From assembly GCA_002771355.1 (NCBI GenBank), contig PCSU01000043.1:1-5397 (forward strand): a stretch of DNA of 5,397 bases, written 5' to 3'. Both the position numbers and the translations under genes were made by a program. The notes under the pieces are model-generated. The model made no database searches. It saw only the letters and a list, made by a program, of their open reading frames with translations, and was not told the origin of the DNA. Origin of the DNA: a candidate division WWE3 bacterium CG22_combo_CG10-13_8_21_14_all_39_12 (GTDB lineage: Bacteria; Patescibacteriota; 4484-211; GCA-002791395). Position 1 is the first letter of the stretch, and the number at the start of each line of letters is the position of its first letter. Shown one piece after another: positions 1 through 5,397 of this stretch.

Positions 1-147
1 GTCACTGCACAGGATGATGCCGACAAAGCTGAAGGCGCACGAAAGACAATTACAAACGGTGTAATTGGACTTATTATTATTGCATCAGCATTTATCATTT
101 GGAGGCTTGTTGTAAGTATTTTGAATTTGGACACCATTTTTGCTTAA
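1..147 (+). CDS. VirB2/T4SS-pilin-like small membrane protein, C-terminal part
   Basis: The reading frame is open from the first base and ends at TAA (145-147), giving 48 visible residues; the start lies off the left edge. A polar, charged stretch (visible residues 4-15, with D5, D6, D8, K9, E11, R14, K15) runs into a hydrophobic helix (about 17-41, containing GVIGLIIIASAF) and a short tail ending DTIFA. Small pilin-like subunits of CPR type IV secretion clusters typically end this way: an Asp/Lys-rich linker, then a 'GIIGLxII' membrane helix. Such subunits sit in the cytoplasmic membrane and, by analogy with VirB2/TrbC, would be assembled into a pilus. The gene directly upstream of a VirB6-like gene on the same strand supports this. 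The first hydrophobic segment expected in the family is outside the window, so a generic small membrane protein remains possible. Confidence 0.6.
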   Translation, partial: VTAQDDADKAEGARKTITNGVIGLIIIASAFIIWRLVVSILNLDTIFA

Positions 148-176
148 AAGTGATTATTGGGTTCAGTTCTTTAGCC

Positions 177-191
177 TATGGGAATACCATA
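177..191 (+). other. Small perfect stem-loop in the pilin 3' region
   Basis: TATGG (177-181) pairs with CCATA (187-191) around the loop GAATA. No T-run follows, so it is not a terminator by itself. It lies 30 bases after the pilin stop and 10 bases before a longer hairpin, and could help protect the 3' end of a pilin transcript. Five base pairs can arise by chance. Confidence 0.25.
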
Positions 192-201
192 TGCAAACAG
201 T

Positions 202-254
202 AACGCATGGTTTGTGGTGTAGTCACAATGTATACACACCACACCATGTGTTTT
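202..254 (+). terminator. Long hairpin after the pilin-like gene; possible terminator or attenuator
   Basis: AACGCATGGT (202-211) pairs with ACCATGTGTT (243-252), with one G-T wobble. After a two-base bulge (212-213), GTGGTGT (214-220) pairs with ACACCAC (236-242), leaving a 15-base loop. The stem totals 17 pairs. The 3' arm runs into TTTT (251-254), interrupted by CTGCG before another TTTT. The T-tract is short, so termination may be partial, which would give more pilin than downstream mRNA. It may instead be an RNA-stabilising 3' structure or a protein-binding site. Confidence 0.45.
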
Positions 255-270
255 CTGCGTTTTAGAGATA

Positions 271-276
271 GATAAT
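271..276 (+). promoter_or_regulatory. Candidate -10 element upstream of the VirB6-like gene
   Basis: GATAAT matches five of six bases of the sigma-70-type TATAAT and lies in the A+T-rich stretch just after the 202-254 hairpin. No convincing -35 box is found 16-18 bases upstream, so the call is weak. If used, it would leave a leader of roughly 80 bases before the ATG at 366. A competing pair, TTGTCT (328-333) and TATGCT (351-356) with a 17-base spacer, is treated as a finding. Confidence 0.25.
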
Positions 277-365
277 AGTTATATATGTGTGTTGCGGTAG
301 TTTATTAAGTAGGGGAATTTACAGGTATTGTCTTAAAACTTTTCTTATCGTATGCTGGTAGATAT

Positions 366-3300
366 ATGAATAGGATACGTAAAGTACTGAGTGTTCTGAC
401 AGTTGCCCTTATTGTCGGTTTAGGTTTTTCGGTTGCCATGGTGTCTCCCGATACGTCTGAGGCATTTGTTCGTTCAAGTAATACCAACGTTTTCACGGGT
501 CGATTCATTCCTGCTTTTGTTGGGGGGGCCTATGATCCATCACCAGCATTTTCGCAGATTGCTGGTTTGCCGGTATATGTTTTTGCATATGACTTTTGGA
601 GTGGTGCTAATCAGTCGGGTGAAAATTCGTGGATTGTGTCTGATATTGCGGTGCGTACCCAAGTTCGTGCAGATGGTAGTTTTCAAGTGCAAGGACTGCC
701 TACCGCATCTCATTACGGTGTGTATTTTCCGTTTGCTCTCGATGGGGGAAGAGTAGTTCGAACTGACTGTACACCAAGCAATGCTGACCTTGATCCTTGC
801 AGAAATCTTATTGCAGACTCAACGTTCTTTAGGATGCCGGTGTCTGACGATAGGATAGTAGATGTATTTTCATATGCAGCACAGTACTTAAACCAAACGC
901 CAATTGTCGTCCAGAGTCAGGTAAATGTCGGTTCTGGGTACGAAAATATTGCGATTACGCATGCGTTCATAACGAATCGGACAGAGGTTGATATTGCAAA
1001 TAATATCAATACTTTTCCACTTATCCCGAATACGACTCTTAAAGTAAATTTGGCTTCTGCATTTTCAGCAGATGATTCATATGAAATATGGGCCTTGCGG
1101 ATAGCTGAAAATGAAACTGATGTAGTGTTGGGAATTAATCCAACTCCAAATGATATATTGACGGAATTTCCTGTGGTTAAAGGCAGGGCACAAAAGATAC
1201 AAGAAGGGGTAGCTCCATTCTCGTATTACGGTTTTGAGGCATATGCACCCCCAGGATACTACGTAGTTATAGCGTGGCGTCAAGGTTTATCTAGTCCAAC
1301 GTATGATACGTGGGATGGTGAATCGGACCTTTTTTCAAGAGAAACTGGTATTGCTCAGTATTGGGTAAGACCTCCAGCAGACCTGTTCTCTGAGTCGTCG
1401 GATTGGCAATGGGTCAATAATAATTTTTTCGAATCAATCGTTATGCATCGGAATCGTATTACAGTTTGGGGGGTTGTAACTGATGAGAGTGGTCGGCTAT
1501 TTAATGCAGATTTTGGTACAAATGTTAATGCAATAAGTAGCACGGGATTACCTTACGTAGGCATATTTACTGGGATTCCCAATGATGTGATTTTTGTTTC
1601 GCCAGAAAATAATCAAACAATCTCTCATTATCAGGAACCATTACTAACAGAAAACCCTTCTTTTGCACCTCGAAGTATATATATTCTCCAGTTAGATAAT
1701 AGAGGATTTACTAATGATCCACTTTCAGATGATATAACCGTGTATTTGGATACACCGACAGTTGGGGATGAATTTTCTGAGTCACCTCGAAGTACAGGTT
1801 TAGTTAATAGCTTTAATGGTCCACAAAGATTAGATATTCGGGTAACTCAATCGGCTGCAGGTTCTACAGGGGGGCATGACAAAGGTATCTATTTCAATGA
1901 AATTTTGGTTCCAGGGATTTCGCTTCCCGCAGTGGGTTCTGAAGTATCCGTTCAGGTTGTTGGGTCTAACGATTCAGTTTCTGCAGAACAAAAAATATAT
2001 TCTGTTAATAGGTTAGGTCAACTCTATATACCACCCGGGGACCTACAGCCTGAGATTGCAAATTCTTACGAGGATCTCACTTTTGTTGTTAGGATTCTTT
2101 TTGCAGATGCAGTAAGTTTTTACTCAGTTGGGCAAGGAACAGCCAATCAATTTTTTAACGGACTCGTGACTATAGATAGTTTAACGCTCGACCAATTGGC
2201 TCAAAAGAATAATCCGGATTACAATTTAGAAATTCTTAACTTTGCACGTGATATTTTACAGCCTGATGAGGTTTATGCAGGTTCTAATAATTTGGTTGCT
2301 GCAACAGTTACTTTAAACATAAGTCCAGATCAAAGAGTTGAAGGTCCTATTACTGCTCAAATGTATCATACTATAGATGGATCTGGTTCCCAGCGAGAGG
2401 TATTCCCATGTTTAAGTTGTAAGATAACAACTGATGAGGCTGGAACTAAAGAAGTTCAAAATATTCCAGGGGATCCTGCTAATATTACTGGACAGGCTAT
2501 TTTTTATGTGTGGATGCCCGTTCCCACAGACAGTGTGACAATAAAGGATTACTGTATCAATGCCGGAATACAAAATTGTGAAAATATTCCTGAACTACCA
2601 CAAACAGGTGATTATGTGTTGGTTATGAGGGGAATGGTTGATGGCCAGGTCAGGAATGTACGAGCTAGTTTTTCTGTTGATTCCACTCCAGAAGTCGTCC
2701 CAGATCAAAAGATTATAACTCTTGCATATGATTGTAATTCATTTGGAGAGGAAGCAAAATTAAGTGCATATGAAGGTCAAAATATATTTCAAGAAGTTGG
2801 AACCAAAATTATTTCCCTTGGTACATATGGATGGTTAAGAGGATTTCTTGCTGAATCAACGTGCTCAGCAGGTATGTTTTTTGTTGATTCTGTGCCAACA
2901 TTTTTTTCACTCATTTATAAGTATGGACTACAAACACGGGCTCTCACACAAGACCAACCTATCGGTCAAATCTGGGATATCACCAGAAATGTAGTTAACG
3001 TTTTGTTTATTCTCATGTTTATACTCATTTCAATAATGACTATTATGAGATACCAACCAGAGCAATGGCACATTAGAGTCCTACTGCCCAAGCTACTAGT
3101 TGCTCTGGTACTAGCAAACTTTAGCCTGTTACTGGTGCAAGCTTTGCTTGATCTTAATAATTTTATAACGTATACCATTTTCACTCTATCGGGAGATGTA
3201 TTATCTAGCTTTCAACTCGCAAATGGAACAGATGCCATAGCTGCGAGCAAAATTGGTGGAGGTGTTGCAACAGCTGTCGTTGGTGGTTTGGGTGGGACAA

Positions 3301-4448
3301 TGGTTAATGCAGGAATGGGACTTTTGTCATATAGTTCATTTGCAATTGGAGCACCCAGTATTCTTATCGCCATTGCTTCCTTTGCATTAAGTTTTTTTGT
3401 AGTGGTGTTTATGCAAGTATTGTCACTCCTTCTTATATTCATGATGAGGTATGCGGTAATATGGCTTCTTGTTGTTGTTGGACCTGCAGTCATGCTTATG
3501 GATGTGCTTCCGTGGTTTTCTGGATGGCAAGACCGGTGGCTCAAAATGGTTATTGGTGTTGCGTTTATGCAAACTGCAGTAGCTGGGGTACTTGCGGTAG
3601 GAGTGCTAATTATGTCTTTTGGTTCGCAAGAAAATTCATTCTTCGGAGGATGGGGAATCTTTGTAATTGGCATGATCATTTTATACATGGCGTTTAAACT
3701 TCCAAAAGAACTAATGAACAAATCAATGTTAGGTGGATTTAGTGCTCCTGATATTAGCGGAGGGGACTTCTCCGAATTTAGGGCAAATGCTGAAGAAACA
3801 CGTAATCAAGGATTCCAAGACCAGGCTCGAGATGAGGCACTTCACTTATCAGAGACAGGTCAGAAGGCAACTGGAGCACAAAAACTTGGTATGAGACTCG
3901 GTCGTACTGCTGGACGAGCGTTTAGGCTTCCAGCCAATTTAGCGACTGGGGGAATGTTTGATGCAGTTCGAGACTATAAAGATAATTTTGAAGATCTTAA
4001 AGACGATGAAGAGAAGAAGGGTCGAAAACAAGCAGACCATATCCTATTTAAAGCCTTTAAAGCACAAAATAAGGCAAGAGGAAATAAACTTAACATTAGT
4101 GAGGCCATGTTTGAGCCATTACGGGCATTGTATGGGAGTCAGGCAGGTGACGATCTTGCACTTACTGATATGAGAAATAAACCACTTAAGAATTCTGAGG
4201 TGGGTGTAGAGTCTGCTGTTGGCAATGCTTCTTCTGACTACGGAACATTTAATGACTTGGCAGGTTCAGCAGGTAATCGCCTTGCATTTATGGAGTTTCT
4301 AAAACGGACGAATACCATGAATCCAAGTGCGCGTCAGCGGTTGCTTGGTCAGGCTAATAAGTACAAATCAAATCCAGGTGCTGTCCCCACACCCTCTCCG
4401 GATCAGCCTCCAACACCACCAGGTGGCGGTGGAACCCCAAGCCCATAG
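366..4448 (+). CDS. Giant VirB6/TrbL-like T4SS membrane protein with large exported N-terminal region
   Basis: This 1360-residue protein is probably the channel or platform subunit of a CPR-type type IV secretion or pilus machine. The ATG at 366 is chosen because it gives a classic signal peptide: basic MNRIRK, a hydrophobic core at about 7-26, and an AxA-like site near SEA-F (about 32-34). The ribosome site is poor (GGTAG, 357-361). Residues 35-870 look exported and beta-rich, with turns like DGSFQVQGLP (103-112), and contain all eight cysteines (135, 145, 682, 685, 730, 738, 790, 833). Hydrophobic segments lie near 876-894, 905-928, 999-1026, 1029-1048, 1062-1085 and 1093-1110, with a Gly/Ala-rich stretch at 963-990. 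The core 'IWDITRNVVNVLF', the 'VLLPKLLVALVLANFS' segment and 'RYAVIWLLVVVGPAVM' followed by 'LPWF..W..RWLK' resemble VirB6/TrbL-like proteins of Patescibacteria. A charged tail (1111-1335) ends in a Pro/Gly-rich stretch (1336-1360). Classical VirB6 is about 300 residues. The family call rests on recalled motifs; the function of the exported region is unknown. Confidence 0.75.
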   Translation: MNRIRKVLSVLTVALIVGLGFSVAMVSPDTSEAFVRSSNTNVFTGRFIPAFVGGAYDPSPAFSQIAGLPVYVFAYDFWSGANQSGENSWIVSDIAVRTQVRADGSFQVQGLPTASHYGVYFPFALDGGRVVRTDCTPSNADLDPCRNLIADSTFFRMPVSDDRIVDVFSYAAQYLNQTPIVVQSQVNVGSGYENIAITHAFITNRTEVDIANNINTFPLIPNTTLKVNLASAFSADDSYEIWALRIAENETDVVLGINPTPNDILTEFPVVKGRAQKIQEGVAPFSYYGFEAYAPPGYYVVIAWRQGLSSPTYDTWDGESDLFSRETGIAQYWVRPPADLFSESSDWQWVNNNFFESIVMHRNRITVWGVVTDESGRLFNADFGTNVNAISSTGLPYVGIFTGIPNDVIFVSPENNQTISHYQEPLLTENPSFAPRSIYILQLDNRGFTNDPLSDDITVYLDTPTVGDEFSESPRSTGLVNSFNGPQRLDIRVTQSAAGSTGGHDKGIYFNEILVPGISLPAVGSEVSVQVVGSNDSVSAEQKIYSVNRLGQLYIPPGDLQPEIANSYEDLTFVVRILFADAVSFYSVGQGTANQFFNGLVTIDSLTLDQLAQKNNPDYNLEILNFARDILQPDEVYAGSNNLVAATVTLNISPDQRVEGPITAQMYHTIDGSGSQREVFPCLSCKITTDEAGTKEVQNIPGDPANITGQAIFYVWMPVPTDSVTIKDYCINAGIQNCENIPELPQTGDYVLVMRGMVDGQVRNVRASFSVDSTPEVVPDQKIITLAYDCNSFGEEAKLSAYEGQNIFQEVGTKIISLGTYGWLRGFLAESTCSAGMFFVDSVPTFFSLIYKYGLQTRALTQDQPIGQIWDITRNVVNVLFILMFILISIMTIMRYQPEQWHIRVLLPKLLVALVLANFSLLLVQALLDLNNFITYTIFTLSGDVLSSFQLANGTDAIAASKIGGGVATAVVGGLGGTMVNAGMGLLSYSSFAIGAPSILIAIASFALSFFVVVFMQVLSLLLIFMMRYAVIWLLVVVGPAVMLMDVLPWFSGWQDRWLKMVIGVAFMQTAVAGVLAVGVLIMSFGSQENSFFGGWGIFVIGMIILYMAFKLPKELMNKSMLGGFSAPDISGGDFSEFRANAEETRNQGFQDQARDEALHLSETGQKATGAQKLGMRLGRTAGRAFRLPANLATGGMFDAVRDYKDNFEDLKDDEEKKGRKQADHILFKAFKAQNKARGNKLNISEAMFEPLRALYGSQAGDDLALTDMRNKPLKNSEVGVESAVGNASSDYGTFNDLAGSAGNRLAFMEFLKRTNTMNPSARQRLLGQANKYKSNPGAVPTPSPDQPPTPPGGGGTPSP

Positions 4449-4455
4449 TCTGTAG

Positions 4456-4461
4456 TATAAT
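4456..4461 (+). promoter_or_regulatory. Perfect TATAAT -10 box upstream of the 141-residue gene
   Basis: TATAAT begins eight bases after the stop codon of the large membrane-protein gene and about 68 bases before the GTG start of the next gene. There is no recognisable TTGACA about 17 bases upstream, where the coding end of the preceding gene is G+C-rich, and no exact extended TGN motif. The downstream gene may therefore have its own promoter, with a leader of about 60 bases, as well as read-through from upstream. Confidence 0.4.
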
Positions 4462-4516
4462 ATCTCCAGTAGCCGTTTTGTAAACCAGAGTGTTTTAGCG
4501 TGTAAATGGGTTATGG

Positions 4517-4523
4517 AAAGGAG
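4517..4523 (+). promoter_or_regulatory. Strong Shine-Dalgarno site fixing the GTG start at 4529
   Basis: AAAGGAG lies five bases before GTG (4529-4531). It decides the start: the nearby ATGs at 4506 and 4513 are out of frame. It is much stronger than the site before the large membrane-protein gene. Confidence 0.8.
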
Positions 4524-4528
4524 ATAAC

Positions 4529-4954
4529 GTGGATTCTACGTTGAGGAAGGCTTTACAAGCGGGGTATCGGTCAGCTCGAACACATTTACAGCGAGGCTAT
4601 GGTATTCCAGAGTATGTTTTTTACGGCTGGATAAATGCAATGCGTTTATCTCACTGGGACTACTATCTTGAAGATAGTGGAGGTAATGCGATTTACTGGG
4701 GGGACAATGAGTTAGTATACTTATGGGAAGTTTTTGATCACGACGACGAAACGATATTTGATTCTGACGAGGGGGGTGTTAATGAGTGGTTACTTCTTCA
4801 TACGATGCTTAACCTTAAGGGTCAGCATCATATTAGGGTATTACTCAAAGGAAAGGGGATTGGTAAGGGGTTTGGTAATGCTCAAGAGTTTATTGAAGCA
4901 ATAAAATATGGAGTTGCTCATGTTGGCAATTCCTACGGGTCCTACGTCGAGTGA
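4529..4954 (+). CDS. Hypothetical 141-residue soluble protein, unrecognised
   Basis: I do not recognise this family. The frame runs from a GTG with a well-placed AAAGGAG to TGA (4952-4954), and a strong terminator sits exactly on its end, so it is very probably a real gene. It has no signal peptide, membrane helix or cysteine, which suggests a cytoplasmic protein. The N-terminus is basic (R6, K7, R14, R17, R22). The middle is aromatic and acidic: five Trp (34, 43, 57, 66, 87), many Tyr, and an Asp/Glu cluster at 67-86 including DHDDE. A Gly/Lys-rich loop (KGKGIGKGFG, 107-116) precedes a probable C-terminal helix (118-131). The loop is not a Walker A motif because it lacks GK[ST]. The gene follows the VirB6-like gene by 80 bases on the same strand, so it may be a cluster accessory, but no sequence motif ties it to secretion. 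Confidence 0.75.
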   Translation: MDSTLRKALQAGYRSARTHLQRGYGIPEYVFYGWINAMRLSHWDYYLEDSGGNAIYWGDNELVYLWEVFDHDDETIFDSDEGGVNEWLLLHTMLNLKGQHHIRVLLKGKGIGKGFGNAQEFIEAIKYGVAHVGNSYGSYVE

Positions 4955-4978
4955 GATGTAGGGCCCTTTTTATTTTTA
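4937..4978 (+). terminator. Strong intrinsic terminator of the 141-residue gene
   Basis: GGGTCCTAC (4937-4945) pairs with GTAGGGCCC (4958-4966) with one G-T wobble. The stem can extend by GTC/GAT (4946-4948 with 4955-4957) to 12 pairs around a six-base loop, GAGTGA, that contains the TGA stop. TTTTTTATTTTTAT follows from 4967. The T-run lies only on the plus-strand exit side, so the site should stop plus-strand transcription; minus-strand polymerase meets the hairpin without a following U-tract. The site overlaps the 3' ends of both converging genes. Confidence 0.88.
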
Positions 4979-5397
4979 TAGTAGAGGCTATAAAACAATA
5001 TAGTTATACCTAGGGTTACGGTTGTAATCACAATCATTTTTCCCATACTGTTTAGCATCACGGCTGCAAATCCAAGGATTGAACCTGTAATCATATAGAG
5101 CCAAATAATCTTTTGTTTATTCCAACCAGCATCAAGCAAGAAATGATACAAATGTTCACGGTCATTATGAAGCGGGCTTTTACCCGACAAAATCCTTTTA
5201 GTTCCAACAAGCATTGCATCAATAATTGGAATTGCAAAAACTACTAACAATGCCGCAACTTTTCCTCCCGATAAAACGGCAAGAACTGCAAGTAAAAATC
5301 CTATAAAAGTGCTTGCACCAAACCCAGGGAGCATTTTTTCGGGTGGGTAATTGAACGGGAAAAAGGCTAGTACTGAACCAGCTGCAGCAACTGCAAG
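4942..5397 (-). CDS. MraY/WecA-family (GT4) polyprenyl-phosphate sugar-1-phosphate transferase, C-terminal part
   Basis: The frame is open from the right edge to TAG (4942-4944), giving 151 visible residues; the N-terminal part and start are off-window. The Met at visible residue 22 is internal, since the family pattern continues upstream of it (FPFNYPPEK, 13-21). Enzymes of this family move a sugar-1-phosphate from a UDP-sugar or UDP-MurNAc-peptide to undecaprenyl phosphate in the cytoplasmic membrane, starting peptidoglycan or surface-polysaccharide synthesis. Visible marks are NYPPEK (16-21), LSGGKVA (42-48), IPIIDAMLVGTKRILSGKSP (56-75) and DREHLYHFLLDAGW (79-92), close to the family's DRxHLHHxLLDxGW, followed by two membrane helices (about 98-115, 121-139). 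This pattern is nearer WecA/TagO than MraY. The usual MGDxGS is PGFGAS here, so the metal-binding Asp is replaced by Phe26. The lysine-rich end (KNKK) is encoded by the antisense of the neighbouring terminator. Confidence 0.85.
   Translation of the reverse strand, partial: LAVAAAGSVLAFFPFNYPPEKMLPGFGASTFIGFLLAVLAVLSGGKVAALLVVFAIPIIDAMLVGTKRILSGKSPLHNDREHLYHFLLDAGWNKQKIIWLYMITGSILGFAAVMLNSMGKMIVITTVTLGITILFYSLYYKNKKGPTSHST

Noticed and set aside
178..222. A 14-codon frame in the gap between the pilin-like and VirB6-like genes
   Set aside because: It has no ribosome site and overlaps the stem-loops; it is too short to support as a gene.
327..365. An upstream start (ATT at 327) adding 13 residues to the large protein
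   Set aside because: It would place a hydrophobic stretch before MNRIRK and spoil a textbook signal peptide, and ATT is a rare start. The ATG at 366 is kept despite its weak ribosome site.
305..508. A minus-strand frame of 67 codons over the start of the large gene
   Set aside because: It is antisense to the signal-peptide coding region, with no features of its own; the plus-strand signal peptide is convincing.
433..756. A 107-codon plus-strand frame overlapping the start of the large gene
   Set aside because: It lies wholly inside the real gene in another frame, and its translation is low-complexity and Leu/Arg/Phe-rich with no recognisable pattern.
2595..2609. LPQTG (residues 744-748), the consensus of a sortase cell-wall sorting signal
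   Set aside because: A sorting signal needs a hydrophobic helix and basic tail right after it at the protein's C-terminus. Here it is followed by DYVLVMRG within the exported region, more than 600 residues before the end, so it is most likely chance.
3212..3721. A 169-codon open frame on the minus strand inside the membrane-core region of the large gene
   Set aside because: It is antisense to codons for conserved membrane helices. Its product is a Thr/Pro/Ile-rich string without domain features, as expected for a shadow of hydrophobic coding sequence, and no ribosome site was identified for it.
4952..4954. TGA read as glycine, as in Gracilibacteria and Absconditabacteria
   Set aside because: The TGA falls in the loop of a strong terminator, and read-through would add only eight residues (ending at TAG 4979-4981) encoded by the hairpin and T-tract. 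No in-frame TGA interrupts any gene here, so TGA as a stop fits best.

Overview
The window fits a member of the Candidate Phyla Radiation (Patescibacteria). It carries the end of a small pilin-like membrane protein, followed by a very large protein whose polytopic core resembles the VirB6/TrbL-like subunits of CPR type IV secretion or pilus clusters. The DNA leans towards A+T, ATG and GTG starts are used, and TGA works as an ordinary stop (see the 141-residue gene). This placement comes from recalled gene style and order, not from a search, so it is an inference.

Layout from left to right. Bases 1-147 hold the C-terminal 48 residues of a VirB2/pilin-like membrane protein. Bases 148-365 are non-coding and hold a small hairpin, a long hairpin that may terminate or attenuate pilin transcription, and A+T-rich promoter-like sequence. 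Bases 366-4448 encode a 1360-residue protein with a signal peptide, an exported region of about 840 residues that looks beta-rich and contains all eight cysteines, a multi-spanning VirB6/TrbL-like domain, and a 250-residue hydrophilic tail ending in Pro/Gly. An 80-base gap with a perfect TATAAT leads to a 141-residue soluble protein that I do not recognise (4529-4954, GTG start, strong Shine-Dalgarno). A strong intrinsic terminator sits on the end of that gene. From 5397 back to 4942 on the minus strand is the C-terminal part of an MraY/WecA-family polyprenyl-phosphate sugar-1-phosphate transferase. Its 3' end overlaps the 141-residue gene by 13 bp, and its last codons are read from the antisense of the terminator.

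Working together: the pilin-like protein and the large membrane protein are plausibly parts of one envelope-spanning machine, with the large protein as inner-membrane channel or platform plus a surface-exposed region. The 141-residue gene could be an accessory of that cluster or an unrelated passenger. The glycosyltransferase faces the other way and belongs to a separate cell-envelope polysaccharide unit. The two most interesting points are the fusion of a giant exported region to a VirB6-like core, and the Phe found where the glycosyltransferase family normally has its metal-binding Asp.
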